Below, one piece after another: positions 1 through 8,342 of a stretch of 37,312 nucleotides of DNA (the stretch's first letter is position 1; every line of letters begins with the position of its first letter). A program made the translations under genes and the position numbers. The stretch is from contig DASZTS010000105.1 in assembly GCA_035547915.1 (NCBI GenBank), positions 1 to 37,312 of the forward strand, in the 5' to 3' direction. Source of the DNA: DASSFG01 sp035547915. GTDB lineage: Bacteria; Planctomycetota; Planctomycetia; Pirellulales; JAICIG01. Below the pieces are notes generated by a model, which had not been told where the DNA came from, did not search any database, and was given only the letters and a program-made list of their open reading frames with translations.

Positions 1-168
1 CTCCGGAACAGCGTGTGGTAGTTTGTCCCTCGCACTTCCCAGCCCACCTAACTTCCGGTGGAAGCGCCAAAAATTACGCTAACTCTCCGATTGACACGCG
101 CCGGGCGACCTGCTCCGCGCGCAATTCCCCTTATGCACCCCTTTGCCAGCGCGCTGCCCAAACCATGC

Positions 169-197
169 TTGCTGACGATCGTCGCTAGCACTATACT
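169..197 (+). promoter_or_regulatory. Probable sigma-70 type promoter of the small basic protein gene
   Basis: A -35-like TTGCTG (169-174) and a -10-like TATACT (192-197) are separated by exactly 17 bases. They lie about 30 bases before the start codon, with a GAGGAG ribosome binding site at 211-216. The spacing and both hexamers fit a housekeeping promoter. This is sequence matching only; no start site is known. Confidence 0.5.
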
Positions 198-226
198 ACC
201 GGGTCCACAAGAGGAGATGTTTCGCC

Positions 227-460
227 ATGACGATGGATAAAAGCCTGCAGATCCGGGCAGGGCTCGCGCGTTCGCGCAGCGTGTTGACTCGCGGTGAACG
301 GATCGCCCGCCTGCAAGCTTCCGATAAATGGGCCGAGGGGCAAAGCCCCCTCGGGTTGCCCAAAGTGCGCGTCTACAAGATCTCGATGAAGAAAAAGAAG
401 AAACGCAAGGAAGACGAAGAAGGCGCCGAGGGTGCGGCTGCCGCACCGGCCAAGAAATAG
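227..460 (+). CDS. Small basic protein of the PVC group (TIGR04137-like)
   Basis: This encodes 77 residues. The N-terminal half carries the pattern RSVLTRGERI, then QSPLGLPKVRVYK, followed by a run of lysines and an acidic/alanine tail. This matches what I remember of the 'small basic protein' family of Planctomycetes, Verrucomicrobia and Chlamydiae, described as a signature protein of that superphylum and suspected to associate with ribosomes or nucleic acid. The function is not established. A GAGGAG site sits 10 bases before the ATG at 227; the second ATG two codons later is less likely. It has its own promoter-like sequence and no co-directional neighbour, so it is probably monocistronic. 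The strong promoter and ribosome binding site suggest high expression (inference). Confidence 0.85.
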   Translation: MTMDKSLQIRAGLARSRSVLTRGERIARLQASDKWAEGQSPLGLPKVRVYKISMKKKKKRKEDEEGAEGAAAAPAKK

Positions 461-513
461 CCCGTGCCACGCTCGCCAGGAAGCAATACGCGTTTGCCTG
501 GCGGCGGGTACCT

Positions 514-543
514 ATGCGGCAGTGGGATATGCGGCAGTGGGAT
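514..543. repeat. Tandem duplication, 15-bp unit x2
   Basis: The unit ATGCGGCAGTGGGAT occurs twice in direct succession (514-528 and 529-543). It lies in the 105-bp gap between the small basic protein gene and the convergent protease gene. Nothing else is visible in this gap. Confidence 0.9.
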
Positions 544-565
544 TCGTGCAGCGCAGGCTGGTTTT

Positions 566-1129
566 CTATAGCCAGCCGAGGGCGAGAAGCGCGACGATCA
601 GTGCCGCCAGCGCGGCGAATGTTCGTGGCCCTGCCAGGCTTGAGGCGCGGATAAAGCCGATGGCGGGGCCCAGTCTATGCCAGACGCCAAGGCCAGCCGT
701 GCCGGTCGCGAGACCGAAGAGCGCGAGTTGCCAGAGCGGCGCGCCATGCCGCAATAGCTCGTGTGCGTCGTCGGCGCCGTTCGGGTCGCCCAGGAACGCG
801 CCCACGCCGACATAGGCTCCGTTGGCTATCAGGCAAAACCCGCCGAAGAAGCGAGCCAGCCAGCGAGCCACTTCGGATCGCCGCAGAAAGATCAGCGGCG
901 CCAGCCCCATCAGAGAGCCCCCGAGTGGCCCGCCCCAAGCGACCAGCCGTGGGTGCGGGTTACGCGACACTTGCGTATGGCCCAGTCCGCGCGGCGGCAA
1001 CTCTACGTGCATGACGCGGCCGCCGCTCAGACGGGCTGTCAGCACGTGACCAAGCTCATGTACCGCCGTCATGGCGAGCCAGGCGGCCGTTGTCGAAAGC
1101 GTGGCGAACACCAGCGCCCGAAACCGCAT
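566..1129 (-). CDS. M50-like (site-2 protease type) membrane metalloprotease homologue
   Basis: This is a 187-residue, strongly hydrophobic protein. The first membrane segment contains the zinc motif HELGH (residues 24-28), as in S2P/M50 intramembrane proteases. A later GDPNGADD stretch may supply the third zinc ligand, like the conserved Asp of the M50 second motif. Further hydrophobic segments follow, including one at the C-terminus. At 187 residues it is shorter than most M50 enzymes and has no PDZ domain, so it resembles the short M50B-like proteins. It lies 54 bp downstream of the DUF6263-like gene on the same strand and may share a transcript. The substrate is unknown. The ribosome binding site is weak, so the start is likely but not certain. 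Confidence 0.7.
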   Translation of the reverse strand: MRFRALVFATLSTTAAWLAMTAVHELGHVLTARLSGGRVMHVELPPRGLGHTQVSRNPHPRLVAWGGPLGGSLMGLAPLIFLRRSEVARWLARFFGGFCLIANGAYVGVGAFLGDPNGADDAHELLRHGAPLWQLALFGLATGTAGLGVWHRLGPAIGFIRASSLAGPRTFAALAALIVALLALGWL

Positions 1130-1183
1130 CGGTCGTTACCAACTGGTGAAGAAGCCGAAGGCGACAAGGATCGCGCCGGCGCC

Positions 1184-2164
1184 TTAGAGGTCTTCGCTGT
1201 CAGATGCCTTCGCGACGGGTTTCTTCGCGGGTTCGGCGTCGGCGTCGTTGGCCAGACGGGTGCTTTGCTTGATGACGAGCGTGCGCTCGACCTTGCTCAT
1301 GCCGATCGTCGCCTCGGTTACGACCTTGCTCGTGAGCTGCGTTTCTTCCACGCGGCCTGCCTTGCGATTGAACCAGATCACGCCGTTCATCTTCTGGTCC
1401 TTGATCGACGGCTGCGGCAACAGGTTTTCGTCCTTGTTGTCGTCGTTGAATGAAATCTTGGCGGTTGCCGAAATCTTGTCGAGCTGTCGGCCGTCGTGCT
1501 CTTCCGTGCCGTCATAGCGATAGGTCGTCGTCACCTTTTGTTTGCCAGCCAGCGGATCGGTTACCGACGTTTGCTGTTCCCAAGTCGCTCCCTTGGCGAT
1601 CGGCTTGGCCGGCAACTCCACGGTGATCATGCTGGCCATCTGCTTCAGGTTCTCGCGCGAATACATCATGGCCAGTTGGCCGTAGTGGGGCGACTCCTTG
1701 AGCCGTTTGGCGAACTGGTCGGACAGACGCACGTCGACCACTTTGCCGAGCGGATCGAGCACCAGATTGAGCGGTTGGTTCACGCCGATCCGCATCGCTT
1801 CGATCTGAGCCTCATCGGCACCTTCCGGTACCTTGTCGTCATCGGAATCGTACTTGATGGTGTCGCCCACCGGGCCTGTCTCGACACGCAGGCGCTGGAC
1901 GGTCTGCGTGATATGTGCATTGCCGTCGTCGTCGATCGAGTCGACCACCCAACGGATGTCGCTGGTCTGCTTCATCGCCACTTCCTGCGAGAGCCCGCGC
2001 GCCTTGGTGTTCGCCTGCATGTCTTGCGACCCGACGAACCGGGAGCTATCACCGGGCTTGAATTTCCATTTGAGCAATACCCCGTCATCGGCGGCACGGG
2101 CGTTCAACGAGGCGGCGGCGACCAGCAAGGCTGGCAACAGGGCGGATCGGGCGGCAAGAGGCAT
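1184..2164 (-). CDS. Exported DUF6263-like protein
   Basis: This encodes 326 residues with an N-terminal signal peptide (residues 1 to about 24, ending ARA-AD). The start of the mature chain is a segment rich in Lys, Phe and Gly (VLLKWKFKPGD). The rest is a beta-rich extracytoplasmic domain with repeated patterns such as DDDGNAHITQTV and GATWEQQT, matching the planctomycete family I know as DUF6263. Residues about 295-326 form a low-complexity, charged tail. The biochemical role is unknown. The 359-bp region upstream (2165-2523) separates it from prfB. The short ribosome binding site AAGGAA lies just before the ATG. It could be co-transcribed with the M50-like protease, but nothing in the sequence links their functions. 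Confidence 0.7.
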   Translation of the reverse strand: MPLAARSALLPALLVAAASLNARAADDGVLLKWKFKPGDSSRFVGSQDMQANTKARGLSQEVAMKQTSDIRWVVDSIDDDGNAHITQTVQRLRVETGPVGDTIKYDSDDDKVPEGADEAQIEAMRIGVNQPLNLVLDPLGKVVDVRLSDQFAKRLKESPHYGQLAMMYSRENLKQMASMITVELPAKPIAKGATWEQQTSVTDPLAGKQKVTTTYRYDGTEEHDGRQLDKISATAKISFNDDNKDENLLPQPSIKDQKMNGVIWFNRKAGRVEETQLTSKVVTEATIGMSKVERTLVIKQSTRLANDADAEPAKKPVAKASDSEDL

Positions 2165-2523
2165 CGGCAGGTTCCTTTTCTGTAAAACAGAGCCAGCGAC
2201 AACCGCCAGCCGGTCACCCGGCGCCGGTTTACGCGCGTCAATTTTCGCTTAAAAACAGAGCGCCGGCCGCTAAGCAGGCTCGCTGCGCCGTCTTTCCATT
2301 ATAGGACGCCCTGCCAAACGAGACCGCTGACTTTTTCGTTAGTCCCGTTAAGTCCCGACCGGTAAGAGCCTATCCGCGAACCGATGTTGCGACAGGAACG
2401 ATTCGACTCGCCAGCAGGTTTTCGGATCGGCTCCAAAATGGGCTTCAAGAGGTCGTAACGAAACTTCCCGGGAATTCGGAAAAATGGATACCAGGGTCGT
2501 CTTCTTGCTGGTAGGCCGCCGCG
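2165..2523. other. Intergenic region without a recognisable gene
   Basis: I see no convincing coding frame here. A short stretch at about 2253-2268 (AAAACAGAGCGCCG) is shared with repeat copy F at 35513 and could be a remnant of the dispersed repeat, but the match is too short to be sure. The region should also hold the promoter of the DUF6263-like gene and the 3' end signals of prfB. Confidence 0.5.
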
Positions 2524-3640
2524 CTACTTCTCGCCGGGCACTTCCTGGCCCACACGCCACCGCAAAAAGGCATCCAAAAAGCCTTGCAAGGTGTTACCGT
2601 CGAGTACGCTCTGGAAATTACCGACCAGGAAGCCGGTGCGGGCGTCCTTGACGCGTTGGTCGGGGTGCAGGAAGTAGTTGCGGATCTGCGAACCGAATCC
2701 GGTCTTGGCCTGTGACTGGTATTTGGCGGCCTGCTCCGCCTCGCGTTTTTCTTCTTCCACCCGGGCCAGACGGGCCCGCAGCATCTTCAGTGCGGTGGCC
2801 CGGTTCTTGTGCTGGCTCCGTTCGTTCTGGCATTGTACGACGATGCCGGTCGGCAAGTGCGTCAGCCGAATGGCGCTCGACGTCTTATTGACGTGCTGGC
2901 CGCCCGCACCGCTGGCGCGGAAGACATCCTCGCGCACGTCTTCGTCGCGGATCTCGATCTCGGTCGTCTCGTTGATCTCGGGCGAAACATCGATGGCGGC
3001 GAAGCTGGTCTGGCGTTTCCCTTCTGCGTTGAAGGGGCTGATGCGCACGAGCCGGTGCATGCCCGTCTCGCCCTTCAAGTAGCCGTAGGCGGCCGGCCCG
3101 CGGACAACAATGGCGGCGTTCGAGATGCCAGCCTCTTCGTTATCCTGGCGGTCGAGAATCTCGGTGTCGTACCCGTTCTTTTGGGCCCATTGCAGATACA
3201 TGCGCAGCAGCATTTCGGCCCAGTCATTGGCGTCGACACCGCCGTCGCGAGCGTGGATCGAGACGATCGCGTTGTTGGCGTCGTGCGGCCCATCCAGAAG
3301 GGCCTTCAGCTCCAATTCCTCGAGCTTCGCTTCCAGTCGCTCGAGCTCGGCCGGCAACTCGGCGGCCATCTGCGGATCCTCGTCCGCCATCTCTAGCATG
3401 ACGGCCAGATCGCCGTCGGCGGCCACGACTTCGCCGATCGGTTTGAGGACGGCGTTGAGGGCCTTTAACTCGCCGACGGTGGCTTGCGCCTGCTCCTGAT
3501 TGTTCCAGAAGCCGGGCTGCCCCATGCGCGCCTCGATGGCAGCCGCTTTGGTCCGTTTGCCGTCAAAGTCAAAGAGAGTCCCTCAATTGGGTAATCCGCT
3601 GGTGGATACTGGCGGCCCGATCGGTCAATTCGCGTTCCAT
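2524..3640 (-). CDS. prfB: Peptide chain release factor 2, with programmed +1 frameshift
   Basis: Release factor 2 terminates translation at UGA and UAA. The gene is in two frames. It starts with ATG at 3640 (GGGAG ribosome binding site), reads 23 codons and meets an in-frame UGA at 3571-3569. After a +1 shift on the CTT before it, the frame starting with GAC at 3570 runs to 2524. The product is about 371 residues, close to the 365 of E. coli RF2. The specificity tripeptide SPF falls at about residues 201-203 and the catalytic GGQ at about 246-248, in SGAGGQHVNKTSSAIRL. Sequence around the joint reads RDSL-DFDGKR, like the RGYL-DYDAKK joint of E. coli. Annotating only from the internal ATG at 3525 would lose the first 38 residues. 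Confidence 0.95.
3569..3582 (-). promoter_or_regulatory. prfB autoregulatory frameshift site
   Basis: On the minus strand the codons read AGG GAC TCT CTT TGA C. The slippery CTT, the UGA stop followed by C, and an internal Shine-Dalgarno-like AGGGA beginning nine bases before CTT match the arrangement of the classic bacterial prfB site. Low RF2 slows termination at UGA and favours the shift, giving negative feedback (established for the family). Confidence 0.9.
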
Positions 3641-3730
3641 GTCTCACTCTCCCTGACTTCATCGACTTCGGCCCGCTCTGCGCCAAGACTTCCCGGCGCG
3701 CGGCCGCATATCAAAAACGATTATGGCGGA

Positions 3731-3736
3731 ATTATA
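3731..3736 (-). promoter_or_regulatory. Possible -10 element upstream of prfB
   Basis: The minus strand reads a perfect TATAAT, about 90 bases before the prfB ATG. A -35 partner is weak: CTACCA with 18-base spacing is the best I find. It is plausible as the prfB promoter because repeat copy A separates it from the upstream gene. Confidence 0.35.
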
Positions 3737-3805
3737 TCGGGCAGCGGTACCCGTGGTAGACCGACTTAACCGAACGCAACCGTGAGCGTCCCACCGCTGG
3801 CGCGA

Positions 3806-3905
3806 AGAGCGGCTGGCAAAACCTGGAGGCCGGAGCGCCGTGGGTCAAAAATCGGCTGTGAAACACCGATTTTTCGAAGCTCGACCCGGTTTTGTCGGTT
3901 GCTCT
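3806..3905 (+). repeat. Dispersed ~100-bp inverted-repeat element, copy A
   Basis: The element begins AGAGCGGCTGGCAAAACC and ends GGTTTTGTCGGTTGCTCT. The two ends are imperfect inverted repeats of each other. Inside, AAAAATCGG and CCGATTTTT can pair as a hairpin around TGTGAAACA. It is closely similar to copies B-F in this window. It lies between prfB and the 3' end of the TraB-like gene. Confidence 0.9.
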
Positions 3906-3914
3906 TACTCAGGG

Positions 3915-4913
3915 TCAGCGGCTGACCGGCTGGCGTTCGCCGGCCTTATCCTGGGCGCGTTGCGAGGCGCGTATCTTGGCGCCCGGCCGTTTGACCGGTT
4001 CGTGCAGGTCCCAGGCAGTGACCCACTCTTCGCGCGCGGGCCGCAGATTGAAATCGGCCATCAACCGTTTGGCCATGTCGGGCATGTGGCCGGCGCCGTA
4101 GAAGATGGCTAGATGCTTTTTGCCCGCGGCGATTTCCTTGCCGAGCACCTCCAGCGCCCGCTTGTTGCGCTCCGTTATCAAAGTCGAGCCGTCGGGGCCG
4201 TTGAAAGCCGACATCGCCCCTTCCAGATCTTCGAATTGCACGGCCAACACGCGCTTCAAAGCCAGTGCACGGTTCTTGTCGAACAGGGCGAGCAGCAGTT
4301 CGCCGTCGACCGAGCCGCCCTTCGATTCCTCGGCCAAGCTCTGCCCGAGCATACGGAATAAGAGCGCCCAGATGCTCTCGCCGCGATCGTTCATCGACTT
4401 GCTGAACGTCTCGGGCGACATATCGGCATGCACGAAGTTCTTGCTCTGGTAGTCGACGTGGTCGAGCTGAAAATCGAGAGCGAGCAGGTCTTTCATGGCG
4501 GTCTGTAGGCGGCTGACCGGATGGTTGCTCTTGACGCCGCCTTTGGGCACGCGGGTCCCTTCCGGCGCCACCAGCTCATAGAGCAGCGCATCGTAGTCGG
4601 CAAACTGTTCGTTCAGTCGTTCATAGTACGACTTCTCGCCGACGTGCACCGCGGCGATCAGATCGACCGAAAGTTGTGGGCGAGATTCGTCGGCCGAGAC
4701 GAAGCGGACGATCGCCGTCTGCAACTCCAACGGCTTGCGATTGTCGTCGCGCACGAGGCGAATGTACTTGCCCGTGGGGGAGGTCTCGCTCACCTCCTCT
4801 TTCGCCGCCGGCTTCTCCGTTTCGTCGTCTGCGGCCTTGCAAACAAAGCCTGACCCGAAAAGGAAACCAAGAATCAATGTGTTCAACGACCAGAGCCAGG
4901 CTCGACGATCCAT
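3915..4913 (-). CDS. Exported TraB/GumN-like protein
   Basis: From the ATG at 4913 this gives 332 residues starting MDRRAWLWSL, with a signal peptide to about residue 26 (CKA-AD). The open frame continues upstream, but the longer start at 5030 would bury the signal sequence and is disfavoured. The mature domain has AAVHVGEKSYYERL, then YDALLYELV, and near the end AIFYGAGHMPDMAKRL. These resemble the GxxH and GxGH-type motifs with an intervening Glu of the TraB/PrgY/GumN family, thought to be related to metal-dependent peptidases. The substrate is unknown. The C-terminal tail is basic and rich in Arg and Gln. The stop lies only about 10 bp from repeat copy A. The assignment is moderately sure; the exported location is well supported. 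Confidence 0.65.
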   Translation of the reverse strand: MDRRAWLWSLNTLILGFLFGSGFVCKAADDETEKPAAKEEVSETSPTGKYIRLVRDDNRKPLELQTAIVRFVSADESRPQLSVDLIAAVHVGEKSYYERLNEQFADYDALLYELVAPEGTRVPKGGVKSNHPVSRLQTAMKDLLALDFQLDHVDYQSKNFVHADMSPETFSKSMNDRGESIWALLFRMLGQSLAEESKGGSVDGELLLALFDKNRALALKRVLAVQFEDLEGAMSAFNGPDGSTLITERNKRALEVLGKEIAAGKKHLAIFYGAGHMPDMAKRLMADFNLRPAREEWVTAWDLHEPVKRPGAKIRASQRAQDKAGERQPVSR

Positions 4914-5160
4914 AGTGGCACTCGCCCAGAATGCGGCGCCGCGGGCGCCCAAAGGTGAAGGAAGAAGCCTACGCAAAGTATAGGCCCTTGTCGGAAAGGC
5001 GGCAACGAAGCGTAAGCCACTATGCCCCATGAAAAAGAGCCTGCCCGTCCCTTGCCGGTAGGCTTATACTAACACGACCAATTTTGGATCGGACGCCCCG
5101 ATATCGACCGCATCCCGGCGGAAAGAGTTCGCCCCGGTGCGCAGCAAACTAGCATAGAAC

Positions 5161-6171
5161 ATGGTCCGCATCGCCATACTCGGTGCCACGGGTTACTCCG
5201 CGGTCGAGCTCATCAAACTGTTGCTCCGGCATCCCGAGGCGGAGATCACCGTCGCCACCAGCCGCCAAGAGGGCAATCCGCCGTTGGCCTCGGTCCATCC
5301 TTCGCTATTTGGCCGTACGAATTTGCGCTTGGAGGACCTGGGACCGGTGGCGGTGGCCGCGCGGGCCGACTGCGTCTTTAGCTGCCTGCCGCACGGAGTC
5401 ACCACTTCGCTGGTGCCACAGTTGCTCGCCACCGGCCGTTGCCGGGTCATCGATCTGAGTGCCGACTACCGCTTGCGCAGCGCCGACGTCTATCAGGAAT
5501 GGTACGGAGAAAGGCACGCCGACCCGGAGCGGCTGGCGTCGGCCGTCTATGGGCTACCCGAACTGTTCCGCGACCAGATACCCGCGGCCACGCTGATTGC
5601 CAACCCGGGCTGCTACCCCACCTCGGCCATTCTGCCGCTGGCTCCGTTGTTGAAGGAGCGAATCATCGAGCCGGACGACCTGATCGTCGACTCGAAGAGT
5701 GGCGTCTCCGGCGCCGGCCGCACCCCCAAGCTGACGACACTCTTTCCCGAGTGCAACGAGAGCGTATCGGCTTATAATGTGGGCCGACACCGCCACACGC
5801 CGGAGATCGAACAGGTGTTGTCGACGGCCTCCGGTCTGACGGCGAACATCGTCTTCACGCCGCACTTGATTCCGATGGATCGTGGCATCCTGACGACGAC
5901 CTACTCGCGGCCGCGTGGCGAGGTCAGCGAGGAGCGCCTGTTCGACGTCATGCGGAGCTTCTATGCCAACGAGCCTTTCGTGCGCGTGGTCGATCATCTG
6001 CCCGGTACGAAAGACAGCTCGGGGACGAATTATTGCGATATCACGGTCAGGCTCGTGCGGGGGCGTGTGATCACGATCAGTTGCCTCGATAACCTGATCA
6101 AGGGTGCCTCGGGAGCGGCCGTGCAGAATTTCAATCTCTTGTTCGGTTTTCCAGAAACGACCGCACTATGA
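5161..6171 (+). CDS. argC: N-acetyl-gamma-glutamyl-phosphate reductase
   Basis: This is the third step of arginine biosynthesis: NADPH-dependent reduction of N-acetylglutamyl phosphate to the semialdehyde. It encodes 336 residues, normal for the ArgC type. The N-terminal nucleotide-binding fold has GATGYS (residues 8-13). The catalytic cysteine is Cys151 in ANPGCYPTS. SGVSGAGRTP and the His-rich region YNVGRHRHTPEIEQ follow, both typical of ArgC. The start is chosen because the protein begins directly with the MVRIAILGATGY strand. A -10-like TATACT lies at 5065-5070 without a clear -35. The stop overlaps the argJ start (ATGA), so the two are translationally coupled. Confidence 0.95.
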   Translation: MVRIAILGATGYSAVELIKLLLRHPEAEITVATSRQEGNPPLASVHPSLFGRTNLRLEDLGPVAVAARADCVFSCLPHGVTTSLVPQLLATGRCRVIDLSADYRLRSADVYQEWYGERHADPERLASAVYGLPELFRDQIPAATLIANPGCYPTSAILPLAPLLKERIIEPDDLIVDSKSGVSGAGRTPKLTTLFPECNESVSAYNVGRHRHTPEIEQVLSTASGLTANIVFTPHLIPMDRGILTTTYSRPRGEVSEERLFDVMRSFYANEPFVRVVDHLPGTKDSSGTNYCDITVRLVRGRVITISCLDNLIKGASGAAVQNFNLLFGFPETTAL

Positions 6172-7361
6172 CGTCGATCGCCCTTCCTCGCGGTTACCGG
6201 ATGGCCGGCGTGTACGCCGGCGTGAAGCGAAACCAAGACAAGCTCGACCTCGGCCTGATCGTCTCGGATCGCCCGGCGACCGCGGCGGGTGTGTATACAC
6301 AGAACCTGGTCTTTGCAGCGCCGGTGAAACTCGACCGGTCCCGCACGCCGAGCGACCGCATACGAGCGGTCGTCGTGAACTCGGGCAACGCCAACGCTTG
6401 CACGGGCGAACGGGGCGATCGCGATGCGGCGCGTATGGCCGAGTTGGCCGCCGGCGTGGCCGGCGCCACCGCGGACCAAGGGCTCGTACTATCGACCGGC
6501 GTGATCGGCGAGTTTTTGCCGATGGAGAAGATCGAGGCTGGCGTTGCGGCCGCTGCCGCGCACCTCGCCGCCGACGAAGACGCGCTCGTGGCGGCGGCTC
6601 GCGCCATGCTCACCACCGACACCCGCCATAAGCTTGCCAGCCGCGTTGTGAATATCGCCGGTGAGGAGGTTCGCATCGTTGGCATGGCCAAGGGGGCCGC
6701 GATGATCGGCCCGCGCATGGCGACCATGCTGGGTTTGATTCTGACCGACGCCGCGTTGGCCCCCGCCACCGCCCAGCAGGCGCTCTCGGCCGCCGTCGAG
6801 GACAGTTTCAACTGTATCAGCGTCGACGGCCACATGAGCACGAACGATACCGTGCTGTTGTTAGCCAACGGCGCTGCCGGGCCGCGGCTTTCGGACGGCG
6901 ATTTGAAACGGTTTCAGGATGCGCTCGACGAGGTTTGCGGTGAATTGGCGAGAGCCATTCCGGCCGATGGCGAGGGGGCGACGCATCTGGTGACGATCAA
7001 CGTGCGCGGCTGTGCCACGCGCGCCTCCGCGCATCGCATCGCCAAGACCGTGGCCGAAAGTCCGCTCGTGAAGACGGCCATCGCCGGCGCCGACCCCAAC
7101 TGGGGCCGGATCGTGTCCGCCGCGGGCTACGCGGGCGTTCCTTTCAATCCGGCGGGCGTTACCCTGCGGGTGAACGGCATCCAGCTTTACCACGCCGGTT
7201 CGCCGGTGGATTTTGATGCCGACCGTGTTTCCAACTCGATCCGTGACGAGTATGAGACGCGAGTCGAGTTGGATTTCAGCGAGGGAGGCGCGTCGGTTCG
7301 ATTCTGGACCACCGATCTCACGGCCGAATACGTCCGCCTCAACGCCGATTATCACACGTAG
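6168..7361 (+). CDS. argJ: Bifunctional glutamate N-acetyltransferase / N-acetylglutamate synthase
   Basis: ArgJ transfers the acetyl group of N-acetylornithine to glutamate, and in bifunctional forms also makes N-acetylglutamate from acetyl-CoA. This allows the cyclic version of the arginine pathway. It encodes 397 residues, usual for the family. The self-cleavage site lies in KGAAMIGPRMATML, with the nucleophile Thr186 starting the beta chain. Other ArgJ hallmarks are VVNSGNANACTG near residue 65-76, GVIGEFLPM, and ADPNWGRIVSAAGYAG in the C-terminal half. It overlaps argC by 4 bp. Whether it is mono- or bifunctional cannot be read from motifs alone. nagB follows after 57 bp. Confidence 0.95.
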   Translation: MTSIALPRGYRMAGVYAGVKRNQDKLDLGLIVSDRPATAAGVYTQNLVFAAPVKLDRSRTPSDRIRAVVVNSGNANACTGERGDRDAARMAELAAGVAGATADQGLVLSTGVIGEFLPMEKIEAGVAAAAAHLAADEDALVAAARAMLTTDTRHKLASRVVNIAGEEVRIVGMAKGAAMIGPRMATMLGLILTDAALAPATAQQALSAAVEDSFNCISVDGHMSTNDTVLLLANGAAGPRLSDGDLKRFQDALDEVCGELARAIPADGEGATHLVTINVRGCATRASAHRIAKTVAESPLVKTAIAGADPNWGRIVSAAGYAGVPFNPAGVTLRVNGIQLYHAGSPVDFDADRVSNSIRDEYETRVELDFSEGGASVRFWTTDLTAEYVRLNADYHT

Positions 7362-7418
7362 CGCCTCCTCCGTGTCTACCGATGATGCAACACCCATGAT
7401 GCAGGAGTCCGCAGCGCG

Positions 7419-8234
7419 ATGCGTGTGATCGTCGAGCCCGGTCCCGAAGGCGTGGCGCGCACCGCGGCGCGATTCGTCGCCCGCCTGGTGCGGCGCAAGC
7501 AGAATTGCGTGCTCGGTCTGGCCACCGGCGGCACGCCCTTGGGCATGTATCGGGAACTGATTCGCATGCATCGCGAGGAAGGCCTCGACTTCTCGCACGT
7601 CGCGACGTTCAACCTCGACGAATATGTCGGGCTGGAGCCGACTCACCCGCAGAGCTATCGCCGCTTCATGCAGGAGAATCTGTTCGATCACCTGAATGTC
7701 GAGCCGCGGCATACGCACGTGCCGGACGGACGCGCCCTCGATTTCGACGCCTTCTGCCAACAATATGAGCGGATGATCGTCGAGGCCGGGGGGATCGACT
7801 TGCAGGTGCTCGGCATCGGCAGCGACGGACACATTGCGTTCAACGAACCGGGATCCTCGCTGGGCAGCCGTACGCGACTGAAGACGCTTACGGAGGAAAC
7901 CATTCGCGACAACGCCCGTTTCTTCGGCAGCGCCGAGCAGGTGCCGCGACTGGCGGTCACCATGGGCGTGGGCACGATCCTCGAATCGCGGCAATGTCTG
8001 CTGTTGGCTTGTGGCCCGACCAAGGCGCGGGCGATCCGCGACACGGTCGAAGGTCCGGTAACGGCGCAGGTGACCGCCTCGGCCTTACAGTTGCACCGCG
8101 ACGTGATTGCTGTGGTCGACGAAGAGGCCGGCCGGCTGCTGGAGCGACGCGACTATTATCGCGATGTCGAACGGGCCCAGAGCCTGCTCGAAGCCGGCCG
8201 TCCGAGCCCTTTGCCGTCCGGCGGGTCTTTATAG
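7419..8234 (+). CDS. nagB: Glucosamine-6-phosphate deaminase
   Basis: The enzyme converts glucosamine 6-phosphate to fructose 6-phosphate and ammonia, linking amino-sugar breakdown to glycolysis. It encodes 271 residues (E. coli NagB has 266). LGLATGGTPLGMYREL binds the phosphate, FNLDEYVGL holds the catalytic Asp67, and GIGSDGHIAFNEPGSSL carries the active-site Asp and His. SRTRLKTLTEETIRDNARFF and TMGVGTIL are also typical. An AGGAG site lies about 11 bases before the ATG. It is close behind argJ and may share its transcript; there is no nagA beside it. The product could feed on peptidoglycan or other amino sugars (inference). Confidence 0.93.
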   Translation: MRVIVEPGPEGVARTAARFVARLVRRKQNCVLGLATGGTPLGMYRELIRMHREEGLDFSHVATFNLDEYVGLEPTHPQSYRRFMQENLFDHLNVEPRHTHVPDGRALDFDAFCQQYERMIVEAGGIDLQVLGIGSDGHIAFNEPGSSLGSRTRLKTLTEETIRDNARFFGSAEQVPRLAVTMGVGTILESRQCLLLACGPTKARAIRDTVEGPVTAQVTASALQLHRDVIAVVDEEAGRLLERRDYYRDVERAQSLLEAGRPSPLPSGGSL

Positions 8235-8342
8235 ACGGGTGGCCACATACGCGTTGACGCTTGCGCAAATCAGAGAACCGCTTGCCTAAGGCGCCGCGCG
8301 TACAATGGAATGTGGGCCAATTGTCAGTTGCCGAGGTGAAGA

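Noticed and set aside
1..226. A gene at the left window edge
   Set aside because: Open frames across 1-226 are short and Arg/Pro-rich, and the stretch holds a clear promoter for the next gene, so I see nothing to annotate.
2348..2560. 70-codon minus-strand frame overlapping the end of prfB
   Set aside because: It overlaps the prfB coding end in another frame, has no domain or convincing ribosome site, and is Arg/Ser-rich.
6861..7994. Minus-strand open frame of 377 codons across argJ and nagB
   Set aside because: It runs antisense through two well-recognised genes and shows His/Arg-rich composition typical of shadows.
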